Positions 1 to 10,620 of a stretch of 64,000 nucleotides of DNA are shown piece by piece (within the stretch, counting starts at the first letter, position 1; each line of letters begins with the position of its first letter). Source of the stretch: Carpediemonas membranifera (taxonomy: Eukaryota > Fornicata). The notes beneath the pieces were generated by a model that saw nothing but the letters and a program-made list of their open reading frames with translations, made no database searches and was not told where the DNA came from. The position numbers and the translations under genes are program-made. The stretch is taken from positions 124,001 to 188,000 of the forward strand of contig JAHDYR010000011.1 in NCBI GenBank assembly GCA_019828565.1. The letters run 5' to 3'.

Positions 1-187
1 TCGTGGCCAGCTAGGGCCACTCGGAGGTCCGCGGAGGTCCGGCCATTAGCGGTGGCCACTGACTGGTCTGCCAGTAAATAATGCCGCGTAGGGCCCGTTG
101 AATGGGGTAGGGCGAGATCCTTTGCTAGTCCCTCCGAAACTCCTGAACGTCTGGCGCATGAATCAATGTGGAACACGTACTCTTGGC
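1..187 (-). pseudogene. Ty3-like retrotransposon, aspartic protease fragment (partial)
   Basis: The minus strand stays open from 187 to the window edge. It reads GQEYV followed by HIDSCA and then SEGLAKDLALP, the layout of a retroviral-type aspartic protease (I-D-S/T-G-A, then hydrophobic residues leading to LALP). The frame joins exactly with the gag frame that ends at 11424-11438 on the far side of the LINE, so this is the downstream half of one gag-protease gene split by the LINE. The usual Gly of the D-S/T-G active site is Cys here, which suggests a dead or diverged protease or a base error. The element continues outside the window. Confidence 0.6.
173..187. repeat. 15-bp target-site duplication, left copy
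   Basis: acacgtactcttggc occurs here directly beside the (CTTT)n tail of the minus-strand LINE, and again at 11424-11438 beside its 5' end. A 15-mer shared twice in 64 kb could occur by chance. These two copies, however, bound the element exactly and the interrupted gag-protease frame reads across them. Confidence 0.8.
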
Positions 188-204
188 AAAGAAAGAAAGA
201 ATTT
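188..204 (-). repeat. (CTTT)n 3' tail of the LINE
   Basis: On the element strand the 3' UTR ends in attctttctttctttg. The plus-strand LINE ends the same way (18114-18136). Simple-repeat tails instead of poly(A) are known in several non-LTR families. Confidence 0.7.
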
Positions 205-1060
205 AATGTGTCCTGCTACTCGTCCTGCTGTGTAAGCTGAATGTCACAGTTTGTGTCACCCCTTCGAGGAACGCCTAAGCGTGTTGGTACCTCTACAGAG
301 CACACCTAACACTTCCTAAGAGGGCGTGAACAACGGCCGTCAAGGCCTAGCTGGTACGCTAGAGGGATCCTATACATGGCCACATTAATACCCCCAAAGT
401 TAGGCTAACCCAGGTCTTACTCTTAGGGGCCCTTTGGGTCCCAGGTCTGCCTGGCACCTACAAAGCCTTGCCCTGCACGCTGCTGTCAGGGACCTTCCGT
501 ACGTTTCCCCTCTCCCCCGGGTCCCCTAGGGAGGTCCTGGAGTTTCCTCGACCCGCTCGCCATGTTTCAGGCACCCGCCAGGGCGGGGTCGGGTCTAGAG
601 TTCGCCGTACCAGCTGGGCCGGGTTAGGAACCCACCGACGCCGCGTAGGTAGACTTCCACGGACTTGCCGGCTGCGTTCGGGCTCATCTAGCGCTGTCCG
701 ATTTCACTCCAGGTTCCCATTATCGGGGGGGAGCTCCCAGGGGCGGTTGCCACGTCTTCCAGTGTTCCTGGCTAGGCGCCGGGCCACATCAGGATGGCCC
801 TGCCTTCCCGGCAGGTTACCGACGGAGTGGGTAGCTTCTTGCGTCATCCAGTACCTCCGCCAGTCTGCCATGCATCATCCTCCTGGTGCGCCCCCACTGT
901 GTGGGGAGGGGGTACCCCCTTGCGCGCCGGAGGGATGCGCCGGACTGCTTGTCCGGACGCTTGCGCCCTACTGGCCCAGCTGTTTTGCCAGGCCTTCCCT
1001 ATTTCGTGCTTGTTGTATGCGGTTGTCCCTTAGTGGTCCTTTGCAGCCTTCCCTCCGCCT

Positions 1061-1080
1061 GGCGCTACCGGAACATGTGG
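1061..1080. repeat. 20-bp direct repeat in LINE 3' UTR, copy 1
   Basis: ggcgctaccggaacatgtgg is repeated exactly at 1255-1274 and is followed by ggttcca in both cases. This points to subrepeats about 194 bp apart within the 3' UTR. Confidence 0.8.
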
Positions 1081-1139
1081 TGTTGTCCTCATTGGTTCCA
1101 GGCCCGCTGCGCTTGGGGTCGGTGCTCGGGCCACCTTTC

Positions 1140-1164
1140 CAGGCCGCCCTGTGGGTTGGGCCTG
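1140..1164. other. Stem-loop carrying the GCCCTGTGGGTT loop motif
   Basis: A perfect 6-bp stem, CAGGCC (1140-1145) and GGCCTG (1159-1164), encloses the 12-mer GCCCTGTGGGTT at 1146-1157. The same 12-mer lies in loops at 4871-4882 and 10874-10885 and, without a good stem, at 9731-9742, all within this one LINE. Confidence 0.5.
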
Positions 1165-1254
1165 TCCCCTCTTGGTGGTGGGGGAGTTGTTTCAAGTGTG
1201 ATGCAGGCATCAGAGTGCTCCCTTGCTGCGTGGGTTGGGTTGGGTGTGCGGCCG

Positions 1255-1274
1255 GGCGCTACCGGAACATGTGG
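1255..1274. repeat. 20-bp direct repeat in LINE 3' UTR, copy 2
   Basis: Exact second copy of the repeat at 1061-1080. Confidence 0.8.
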
Positions 1275-1344
1275 GGGGAAAACACCTCCCGCCGGTTCCA
1301 GGAATGTTCCGCCCTGTGCCTTGTCTTCACCCAGGGCTTTCCTC

Positions 1345-4300
1345 CTAAGGGTCTGGGCCTGTTCTGAGGTTCATGAGGGCCTTTTTCCCGCATAATAGAC
1401 CCTCCTTCACTGTTTCATCCTCCTGTTGCAGTAGCCAGTGGAGCTCCAATATGGCCCTGGAGTTATACCACTCCCCATCTGGGCCGTGCCGCAGCCTACT
1501 TGCCATGGTGTGTGTTGCCGCAGCTTCCCAGCACTGCTCCCACCCACTTGGGCGGCCGACGCCCTGGCACTCCGCTATGATGTGGCTTTGTGTTCCTAGC
1601 GGTTGGTCTTCCAGCCACCCGGCTACTGCAACTAGCGCCTGCGCCTGGGGGGGGTATAGTTGGAGGTAGTTGATCAATTCGCGTTCGGCTGCGAGTGTGC
1701 ATATCGGGCATATTCTTTTGGATACGGTCGCAGAGCATTTCCTGCCCAGGGTACCTCCTGCTTATGATGAGCGCGGCTCCTCGAGTTGTGTGGCTGTTGC
1801 TAGCGGAGGGGAGCGTGTTGGAGGCTGTTGCAACTACCCTCTTCAGCTCCCTCCTGAGCATCATCTCCCCTCTGATAATCTTTTGGTTTCTTGGGTGCTC
1901 TCCCGCCTGCCATTGTTTGCATTGCCTCCGCAGCTAGCACTTCGGCGGCCGCCTTGGCTGTTCGGCTACCTTTGGTGGCGATGTCTCGTGCTGTCATCTT
2001 CCATCCCCCGGCTATTGCTCTGGGTCTGGGTCCGTGAAGGTCGCTAGGGGCCAGATCTAGTACGTTGTCTGCCCACTTGTTCAGCTTTCCGATAACGGAC
2101 TTGGGGTTCGCTCTTCCCCAGTCGAAGTCCGCTAGGGGCGATGGGCGGTCAGGGTCCCGGGCCGATTCGCGGATTCTAACCGCTCTTACACCCATGTCCG
2201 CTTCCCAGCACATCCATCCCATCATCAGGCGGGCGACACCCCCTCCACCGGGTCCGGTTCCCGCCATGAGTCCTCGCCAGTCGTTCCAAAGCCTTCTGCC
2301 TCCTGGGACTTGGCCCCAGATTTCGATTCCGAATTCGATCTTTGGCCATAGGAAGGTGCGGAGGATGGACTCGGAGACAGCCGCGGGCGTGGAGCCTTTA
2401 GTCCATCCCACTCTCCGGGCGAGGGCGATGTACTTGTTCGACTGTTCTCTTTTCTTTGCGATGCATGCGCTGAGCGGATGAGGGCCACTTGCTATCCAGA
2501 GTCCCAAGTATCGGCCTGACTCCGCTGCTCGGGTGGCCTCCCCTTGAATTCGCACTTCCGCATTTGGATTGGTACTTATGACGATGTTCTTTCCTGGGCT
2601 GATACACAGCTTGTGTGCCACTATCACTTCCACCATTGCGGCGGTGAGGGACTCCGCATCATTTTTCTTTCTTTGCCGAGATGCTCGTATCGTCTACGAA
2701 CATTGCTATGATGCCATTCCCGGGTCTGTGGTGGGTGGGGGAAGCTTCGGGTCTGGTATCTCGCCGTACTGTATTCTGAGTGACGCCTGGCTAATCCAGT
2801 TGGCCGTAAATAGTATGAATAGGGTGGGGGCGACCACGCAACCTTGCTTGACTCCTAGGTTCGTTTCGGACCATAGGTCGGATCCCCTTACCGCAATGTA
2901 GGTCCTCTCCATTGTGCTTTGTACTGCTCTGACTAGGTGGGGGTGTACACCCATATTGATCAGCTTGCTGACTAGGATGTCCCTGGGAACCGTGTCGTAC
3001 GCCTTTGCAATGTCGAGCAGCACGCTGGTCCGGTCTCCTTCTTGGTGCAGTTGGGTTAGGAGGGCGATGTGGTCTATGACTGTCTTTCCCTTCATGAAGC
3101 CGATCTGCTCTCTGGGGGTGTGCCTCTCAACTGTTGGTTTGAGCCTCCATTTGAGTACCTTCCCATATGCTCGGTAGAGGAGGGGGGGTGAGTGAGATGG
3201 GTCGGTAGGATCCTGGCAGTAGCTTATCTTTCCCTACTTTGTGTATCGGGGAGATGGAGGCGTACTTCCACGTGGTGGGTAGTTCCCCAGACTCGTATAC
3301 TTTCTGGAAGAGGCATGTGATTGCCCTGTAGGCCGCCTGGGGGAGGTCTCTCAGACATTCGCCCGTGATACCATCCGGGCCTCCTGCCGATGATTTCTTC
3401 AGGGACTTGATGGCGGCCGTGACCTCCTCCTCCGTGGGGGGTTGATCAGTTGTTTGGGCCGCCGGGATCTGGTCCCAACTAGGTGCTATGCCACTACTGA
3501 CTTGGGCGTATTGCCTCTGCAGCTCCCTAGCTATCTCGTTTTCCCTTGTTAAGATCGACCTCTTTCCTCTGAGCATCGCCGGTAGCCCTGCGTGTTGTTT
3601 CTCGTTCCAGAACCTGTGGACCTGGTTTGCTATGACCTTCTTGGTGGTCTTATACCCTGCCCTTGCGCTGTTTTCCACCTGCTGCGTCCACTCCTCCTTG
3701 AAGCTTTTCCATGACTTCTGGAGCTCGTTGTTCAGGGTCCGCTTGATTTCCGCGGCCCCCGCTTTGTTCCATCGGGCTAGGATGAGTTGCTTCCATACGT
3801 TCTCCGGGATCCTTTTTGCGATCTCCCTGGTCTGACGTTCCTAGCGGAAGTTTGAAATCCCACCGATAAGAGTTCCCGTATTTGGTACTCGATTGTATCT
3901 ACATGGAGCTCCACATCGGGTTGCGGCCATTCCCTTGCCCTTTCCCCGTTGCGCTCTGGGAGGACATTCCAGGTGGTTGTTCCTGGGATTTCCAGCTTGG
4001 GTTTGGCCGGTTGTTTCTTCCAATGCGGTTCGTCCCAGGTTAGCTCCACTGCCCTATGGGGGGAGCCCCAATGCCCCATCTCAGCTTTGTCAATGACTCT
4101 AGCTTTGGCCCTCGTGATCCCCCCAGATACAGCTGCATAATCCAGCGTCGAGGTGGTATTCCCACTCATGTATGTGTGAGACGAGGGGAAAACTAGGTCT
4201 AGATTGTTTCGCTGTAGTGTGGCGCTGGTGGCATGGCGCAGGCTCCGCGGGTCACGGTTCCAGTCCCCCATGATGATTATCTCGAAGCCGTGGTACTCTC

Positions 4301-4719
4301 TGACGATGTTTTCCAGCTGTTGGTCGAAGCGGTCTAGCTCCCGCTGCGCTGCGGTCACTTGGAGGGGCGTATATGTTGATGACTGCGATAGCCCTTGAGG
4401 TTTCGAGGATGCTAACTTGAACTCGGGGGTTCGTGCCGTCAGATACTCCTACATCCCAGGTTGCCTGTGAATGTGGGCTGATCACCGTGGCTACGCCTAG
4501 GTTAATCTTGCCCTTTCGAGCCTTGATGGGTTTGGCGTGCCCTGCACATGCGTATTGTAGGTCCGCCCAACAGGGGACTACGGAGTTACCGTACCTGAAT
4601 GTTTCCTGCAAGAGGAGGGCGTCCGGGCTCGTGTGCTTGCGAAGCGCTACCGCTATAGATCCGCTGTAGTCTTCATTGCCCGTTAAGTGTCCTTGGCTGT
4701 TAAGGGAGACTATTCGCAT
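1345..4719 (-). CDS. LINE ORF2: APE endonuclease, reverse transcriptase, zinc knuckle (frameshifted)
   Basis: Starts at ATG 4719 (MRIVSLNSQGHL). The N-terminal APE-type endonuclease shows LLQET, INIYAPP, IIMGDWNRDP and WGSPHRAVELTW. The RT follows with SYRPISLTP, LLDIAKAYDTVPRDIL, GVKQGCVVAPTLF and the catalytic FVDDT at about 2689-2700. The C-terminus has a zinc knuckle, ICPIC followed by HIIAEC. The protein nicks the target and primes cDNA synthesis from the LINE RNA. It is spread over several frames, with switches near 4300, 3750, 3110, 2690 and 1800, so at least five indels are needed. Length and domain order (about 1120 residues) fit a complete LINE ORF2. The plus-strand copy (13863-17039) shares the same motifs. 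Confidence 0.85.
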
Positions 4720-5446
4720 TCAGGTTGTTACTGCCTTAACCTGCACTCCTTATTCTGCACTACCTGCACACTTTCATCTTGTTGTTGGGGTTTAGCATCT
4801 GCATAGTTGCCTTCCCAATGGGTGAGCGCCTATGTCGTCGTTGTTTAGCACGTTGGGTGGGCCGCTTCCCGCCCTGTGGGTTGTTGGTGGGCGGCCCGGG
4901 TAGGCGTCTTCTTTGCCCTTGATATTTCTCCAGGACCCAGAAGCATGCGCCATTCACATGGGGTGCTTGGCCAGAACGGCTGCTTCCTCCAGAGTCCCCA
5001 GACGTGGCCCAGGTTCCCTCTTGGAGCTGACCTAGGGTGTACCACCCCTTTCACTGGCCGCGCCCTCGCGGTGCTTGTCGGGACTTTCGTGCCAGTCTCT
5101 ATAGCGCTTCTGGCCTCGCACATTGGCAGCATCGTTACCTAACTACGCATAGGTGGGAGCGACTCCTTTCGGCGCCCCTCCCAAGGCTGGAGTTCCAGCC
5201 TGCCGGACAGGCGGGTCCTCGATGGCGTTCCAACTGCCTCTTACCCGCCCCCCGGTCCCTGCGGGGAACAGGGGTTTTAAGAAAAGAAAAGTCACCCGGG
5301 CATTGGCGCCAGTACAGCCCTTCTGGCGGGCTCCAACGCTGCACCTATTCCGGCGCCTTCACTTCACCTAGTCCTACACTAACGTGCTATATATACACAT
5401 CCCTTTAGACTCTGCACTCTTCCCTCCACTGCTTTGGTATGGCTCG
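4720..5446 (-). other. Spacer between LINE ORF1b and ORF2
   Basis: 727 nt without a supported ORF. It contains the second stem-loop with the GCCCTGTGGGTT loop (4859-4897). How ORF2 would be translated (re-initiation, internal entry) cannot be seen. Confidence 0.5.
4859..4897. other. Stem-loop carrying the GCCCTGTGGGTT loop motif
   Basis: GGGCCGC (4859-4865) and GCGGCCC (4891-4897) form a perfect 7-bp stem around the motif at 4871-4882. The stem sequence differs from the other copies while the loop motif is identical. Confidence 0.5.
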
Positions 5447-8099
5447 TTACTCATGCATCTCTTGATCTGGTTCGTCGCTCTCGTGCTCCATTCCGATGCG
5501 TAGGAGCTCTTCTTCCTCGTCGCTTCCGTTGGCGGCGGCAAGCGCCTCCTCAAGCCTGGCCTCGAGGACTCTGTTTGTTTCACGGAGCCTGAGGCTGGCT
5601 CTTTTGAAGGCCTCCGATTTCTCGGCGATGCGCTGGAGGCGCTGGCGCTCGCTCGCTCCTCTTGCTAGGGCTTCCCTTTCCTTGGCCAGCTGGCCTTGGA
5701 GGTGGGTAACCTCGTTGTTCAGCCGGGGAGACTTCCTCTTCGTAATGGCTCATGATCCGCTGCCGCTCTTCTTCAGCTCTTCGCTCCACCTCCGCTTGGA
5801 AGAGGGCTTGGATGTAGGCACCCATCTGATCGACCGTGCCCAGTCTTGGGTTTGGGGGCCTCTTCCCTTCGGGGCCGCCCGGCGGGGGCCGGTGCTCGAA
5901 AGCCTGGCTCAGAGGCATCGCCGGGGGGGTTGGCCTCTTTGTGAGGCGTGAGGATCGCCTGTCCCGGGGCCGGGTGGGGGGGGTTCATTCCTCTGGGAGT
6001 GGGGTAAGCAGGGCTTACCTGGTGCGCATTAGGGGTGATGATTGCCCTTGGGGTGGGGTGGGCGGGGGTTACCTGGCGCGGGTTGGGGGTGGGGTTTGTT
6101 TCCCCTTGGAGCCTGCTGGGGGAGGGGGTGGCGTTCACCTTCCTTTGAGATGGGTTCGGGGTGGGGACCTGTCGGTTCTCGGTGAGCGGGCCCTCAAGCA
6201 GCCCTAGGGCCGGCCACTCCATGCCTTGGTGAATCTCGTTGGTGAGCCTCTCCCGGTGCTCTTCGAGGCAGGCTCTAAGCGCGGCCCTTGCCGCGGTCAC
6301 AGCCTCTTTTTGCTCTCGCTGCGACCTGTGCCCGTCGTTGTTCTGGGTGTACGGGAAGTCCCACAGGCGGATGGGGGGTAGTCTCATCATGGGACTGCAT
6401 CCCAGGGCCAGGGTGCCGTCGTATTGGGGGTTCGCCCAAGGCGCTCGGGCGGCGTCTTCCAGGCTCCCCTCCTTGTTCTACTGTGCGGATGCCCCAGTCT
6501 AGGGGAAGAACCGAGGGGAAGAAGTTGACATAATGCCTGGGCCCTCTATCTTGGCGCCGGAGTTCCGCGCTTACGATGAGTTTCGGGACGCCCGCTGGTG
6601 CTCTATCGCCGATGTTCACCAGGCAGTGGGTGAGCCGGTGTCTCAGCTGCTGGGCTGAGCCCCCATGCATCATGTCATGCTTATGGAGCGGGACCAGCGA
6701 GGCTGCCTGGGATAGGGTCAGGAGCTCGGGGTGGAGTTTGACCGGGAGTTGCTCCATGACCCTGGGGGTCCAGGGTGGTACGGTTGCCATAGAAGTCTGG
6801 CCAGTAGCCCTTCTCCCTTGCTACGCGGCGCCTACCGTTCCACTCGGATAGGAGCTCCACGACCAGGGGTCTCGTGCTTGGGCAGGAGTCCGGGCTGAGA
6901 ACGGCTACGCCCCTCCTTTCAAGGACCCTTAGGATTCCTTTTCCTGTGCTGAACTCTTGCGCGGTCGTGTTGGCCATGTGGATTTCCTTCGGACGCGGCT
7001 TGGTGGTAAAGATCACGTGCTGTAGTTGCCCCCAGGGGTGTGATGACCTCTCGCCCTCTATGGCGGTTGATCTCTACAGCCAGGTCTGGGACCCCGTGTC
7101 CTACTCTAATGATGGGGCTTTGTGCCCCCGTCACTTTCCCTCCTCGTGCGATTAGTTCCGCTCCCACATCAGCCCAGGTCCACGGGTTATACAGCATGTG
7201 GATGGCCAGGGAGAGTCTTGTGTAGAAGAGCGATACATCCGCAAGCGCACAGTGACAGTAGGCTGGTGCGTTTCTGTGATAGGGGCACAGCCCCTTGGGT
7301 TCCCTTCTCCTTTGCTGGTCGCGGGTCCAGACCTTGGCCTGCTCGGCTGCCTTCTGGTCCTCCTGTGGGAGGGTCTCTCGGACCGGGCGGTCCTCCTGGG
7401 AGGGGGGGTAGAAGAGGGTGAGGGTGCTATTGAGACGGGGGTACACCGCATCTAGGCCGGCTTCATCGATTAGGTGGGTGGCTACCCATGCCCTGGCCGT
7501 GGAATCCGGTACGTATTTGGCGCTCGTGAGGACACTTCGTTCAGCTTCCACCCCTTTGGCAGTCAGGTGGATGAACGCGTTATGGTGTCCTTCGAGACGC
7601 CGGAGGGCATCGATCATTTCCGCGCACCATGTGGTGCTGTTTGGGAATGTGCTTTCGAATCCCTGGGGGGCCTGCCCAGTGGTGATGTCGACGAAGGTGG
7701 CTGGGGGCAACCGTGGAGAATTCTTGAGCTCATCAGAGCCTGGTCGAGGTCGGCCACCCGAATATCTTCGCCTAACATCCCGTGCAGACTGGCGACGATA
7801 TTCCCGTTGGCGGGGTCAAAGACTATGACCGCCCCTTCGCATATGACGGCCTCATCCCCCGCCTTGGATGCGGGTTTGGACGCTTCGAAGTCAATGCACC
7901 CGATCAGCATCCTCTTGCCCTGCGGGTTGGTGAGCGGGCAGGACGGGGGGAGTCTGCTGTTGGCTGACAGTTCTCTACCCCTTGGCGGGTTGACGTCACT
8001 ATCACTGCCAGGGACTCTTCTGGCCGAGTCGTCGGCGTTGGGCCGGGGGCCATCTTGGGTACCCCCGGTCTCCGAGCCCGCACTTTCGCCGCTGGGCAT
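5447..8099 (-). CDS. LINE ORF1b: Maelstrom-like DnaQ-H domain plus C-terminal coiled coil (frameshifted)
   Basis: Begins at ATG 8099 in a strong context (GCCACCATGCC), 18 nt after the ORF1a stop and in the same frame. A Pro/Ser-rich start leads to a MAEL/DnaQ-H domain (about 7910-7180): IGCIDFEASKP, EGAVIVFDPANGNIV, then the putative zinc residues CPYH and CHCALAD. Downstream are an unclassified region, a long Pro-rich linker with repeated PTP/NPxQV units (about 6270-5950) and a charged coiled coil, ending in SDEPDQEMHE with a stop at 5447. Frame switches near 7745, 7000, 6780, 6430, 5900 and 5740 must be bridged. I infer an RNA-binding or nucleolytic accessory of the retrotransposon. The coiled coil may oligomerise, as in other LINE ORF1 proteins. 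Confidence 0.6.
7180..7910 (-). other. Maelstrom-like (DnaQ-H, RNase H fold) domain within LINE ORF1b
   Basis: Two overlapping frames joined by one missing base near 7745 give a continuous domain. It has a D-x-E pair (CIDFEAS), an E followed by a beta-hairpin (CEGAVIVF...GNIVASLHG), a helix with AKGVEAE, and a C-x2-H (CPYH, about 7287-7276) followed by C-A-L-A-D (about 7251). Animal Maelstrom proteins carry a Glu-Cys-His-Cys zinc motif with the same C-x2-H...C-A-L-A pattern, and protist members are reported to keep DnaQ-type acidic residues. The match rests on motif order, not a computed alignment. Confidence 0.55.
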
Positions 8100-8117
8100 G
8101 GTGGCGGGGTTCCCCCG

Positions 8118-9793
8118 CTAGTTGGGTTCCAACCTGCTTCGCCCCCCAATGAACGAGGGGGCGACTGGATCGCCCATGTTGGGTTGGCCAGTGGTCGGGT
8201 CGCCGCCGTTGTGCGGGGCAACGCCCAGGTTGCCCCTGGTGGGTGGGTCCGTCCTTGGGCCGCCGTTGGGCGGGCTATCACCTGCACTTGCTCTGCCATT
8301 ATTCGGTGGGGGGGTGACCGGGTTGCCCTCGTGGGGTGGGTTGTCGGTTTGCTCGTTGCCCTTGGGCGGGCCGTCCCCTGTGGATTCGGTGGCGAGCAGC
8401 TTGGTACCCTGGTCCGCCATCCAGATGTTTGCGATCCTGCTAACGAGGGTGGAAGCGTCGCAGAGGTCCGGGTGGATGAACTCAGGGGCCGGCATTGGCC
8501 GGGTAGTAGTATCCCATGCGGCCCACAGCTCTTTGAAGCCCGGAACCGTCCAGCGAAGCACTAAGTCTTCGGCCTCACTGCGCGCTAGCTCGTCGCCGGC
8601 AATGCTGAGGGCTGAATCCGTGGGTGTCCTGCTAACCAACACAGGTCTGGTCACCCCATCGGTCCTGCTGTAGACAGCTATCGCGGAGAACATGCCACCT
8701 TCCCAGGGCTTGACGGCCTGTCCGTCAAGGGGGGGGAAGCCTCCTGCTGGGGGTCTGGGGCTAAGGGGGACGGGGGCATCCTCCCAGGCCCGACCTAGGG
8801 CCGCCCACTTGTTGTTGACGTTGTTGTGGGCTCTGTCCGCACCTGGCGCTTTCGCTGAGCCGGCTGTGGCTTGGCCGCCTGCCTTGAGGAGCCAGGCGGC
8901 GCTCTGCTGGCCGAACCTTGTCCTGATCCCAGGCCCTGTGAGGCTTTGGTGACCTGCGGCCTTGAGAGTGCTGGCAACTAGCTCGAACAGCAAGGATCTA
9001 GCCGGTGGCGGGCTTGATACCTTGAAGTTGGCGGCGTTATCCCTCGAGAAGATCACTGTGGTGTTGTTGCACTTGGCGAGGATGGAATCGGCTGCTCTTC
9101 GGACTTTTTGCCACTCTTCGGTCGTAGCTAAGCGTTTTCCAAGCTTGGTGAGCTCTGTTCCAGCTTCGTCTACATCATTCCCCCGGCCCATGGCTTGTTG
9201 GGGGAACTTTGTGTTTGTGGCCGAAATTGGTCTCGAAAAGTCGGAGGGGGAAAGTCGGCATGAATCCCCCGGGGGGGAGCCCTCCCTGCCCGCCTCGCCT
9301 GTAGGCGCCGTTGCCGGCGCTCGTAGGCTGGGAAACCCGGGGTCAGGGAGTAATCGGCCTTGGAGGTGAACATCACGAAGGCCGGCCCGCATCGGGGCAG
9401 TGGCCGGCGCTGTTGGTCCTCGCGGTGGATTTTCCAGGCCGCCTGGCTTACCCACCATGGCCTTCCGGTTATCAGGGCGTAGTGGTATAGCAGGATGTCA
9501 TTTTCTAGCATTTGGGTAGCCGTTATTTCCCTTTCTCGGCTGGGATTCTGCCACCACTGTAGCTGGTGATCCACTCCTGGGGGGAAGGGATCCTTTATCT
9601 TGCTATACCCTTTTAGGTCGCCGTACATCCGGATCAAGTCGGCGATTTTCTCGGTTCTCGTGCGCTCCTTGCGTAGAGGAGGCCCTATGGGATGCTCGGG
9701 GAGGAGATCTTCTGCTCGGGCAACGTACCCGCCCTGTGGGTTCCTGGGAAACGCGTCCATTGCCGGCCGGTGGCTCGGATGAGGAGTGTGCAT
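8118..9793 (-). CDS. LINE ORF1a: gag-like protein of unknown fold (one frameshift)
   Basis: ATG at 9793; stop TAG at 8118-8120. The first about 190 residues (basic, with WWQNPSRER and ITGRPWWVSQ) are in one frame. The rest, with VIFSRDNAANFKV, WAALGRAW and a Pro/Gly/Asn-rich tail, is in another; the shift lies near 9200-9290, where there is a run of seven Gs. No CCHC knuckle or known ORF1 fold is recognised. Its position as first ORF of the element suggests an RNA-packaging role, which is inference. Confidence 0.5.
9731..9742. other. GCCCTGTGGGTT motif copy without a clear stem
   Basis: An exact 12-mer copy, sharing CCCGCCCTGTGGGTT with the copy at 4871. Flanking complementarity is weak (ACCC and GGGT, or GGCAA at 9719 with TTGCC at 9760). 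It overlaps the start of ORF1a, where it encodes NPQG. Confidence 0.4.
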
Positions 9794-9921
9794 TTTAGTG
9801 CTCCATCACCTGATCACACCATAGCCTTGTGGCGTTGCACGTTGGCCTTTCCGAGCAGGGGCGGGGAGGTGTGGCCTATTGCCTGAGATGCGGGGTCGGT
9901 TGCGAACCTTGTAGCCATAAT

Positions 9922-10620
9922 ATGAGTTCACCACATTTGGTTCCTGTTACACCCATTAGCCCGCCTGGCGACTACCACCAAGGCCCAGGCATTGCCGCGG
10001 CGGAGCCCCAGACCCCTAGAGAGGGCTGGGGGTCGGATTCTTCCACCACATCGTCCTCTGTGGAGGAGCTGCCCCCCGGGTCATTGGCATTGCCTTCCTC
10101 CCGCAGCGCCCGCGCCTCTGCTCCCAACCTGGTGGGATGGGGCCTCAGGAGTCCTCAACGCCGACTCTTCCGCTCCTTCCAGGGGAAGGCCGTCCCCCGC
10201 CGCCTCCAGCTGGCCCGGTCCCCTGCTTCCCCCGGTCCTCACAACGGCGAGGGCGCTGCCCCGTTTGTCACGCCATTGGCTTCCTCCCCAGCTGGGGCTC
10301 GCACCGTTCGTCAGCCTGTGGCTCCACTTGCGTCAGCCCTCGACGCTCTCAGCACTTTGGATCGCATCGCCATGGACTGGCACTCGTGTGCCTATGCCTT
10401 CGTGGACATGCTCCATGAGGGGACCGACGAGGATCAGCCTGTCGAGAACCTACAGGCCATTTTGGCATTCCAGCGCACTTCTCAGTCCCAGATGGTTATG
10501 TATCGCAGCAGCAGGGGCGCTCTTGAGCGGGCCCTTAGGCAGTATGTCCCTTCGGTTTCCCATTTCCTTGCCGACGGAAGCCCCTCAGTGGAGTTCCTGG
10601 GCGCCGGGACTCCTCAGTAA
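9922..10620 (+). CDS. Antisense ORF in the LINE 5' leader, unknown function
   Basis: 232 codons starting at ATG 9922 and ending TAA, head to head with ORF1a (start codons 128 bp apart). The N-terminal half is Ser/Pro/Arg-rich (SDSSTTSSSVEEL). The C-terminal about 90 residues look folded and helical (LDRIAMDWHSCAYAFVDML, LQAILAFQRTSQSQMVMYRS). No family is recognised. Since the LINE ends are fixed by the target-site duplication, this ORF lies inside the element, like the antisense ORF0 of primate L1. It could also be a chance frame in GC-rich DNA. Confidence 0.4.
   Translation: MSSPHLVPVTPISPPGDYHQGPGIAAAEPQTPREGWGSDSSTTSSSVEELPPGSLALPSSRSARASAPNLVGWGLRSPQRRLFRSFQGKAVPRRLQLARSPASPGPHNGEGAAPFVTPLASSPAGARTVRQPVAPLASALDALSTLDRIAMDWHSCAYAFVDMLHEGTDEDQPVENLQAILAFQRTSQSQMVMYRSSRGALERALRQYVPSVSHFLADGSPSVEFLGAGTPQ

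Larger units (their letters stand above)
205..1344 (-). other. 3' UTR of the minus-strand LINE
   Basis: No convincing ORF. The last about 180 nt on the minus strand align with 17946-18136 of the plus-strand element, for example ACGCCCTCTTAGGAAGT and CACAAACTGTGA in both, so this is conserved family 3' UTR, probably the sequence recognised by the RT. Open frames on the plus strand here have no recognisable content. Confidence 0.65.

Noticed and set aside
468-1395. Plus-strand ORFs of 299 and 169 codons at the window start
   Set aside because: They lack ATG starts or lie antisense in the conserved LINE 3' UTR, with Pro/Ser/Cys-rich composition typical of chance GC-rich frames.
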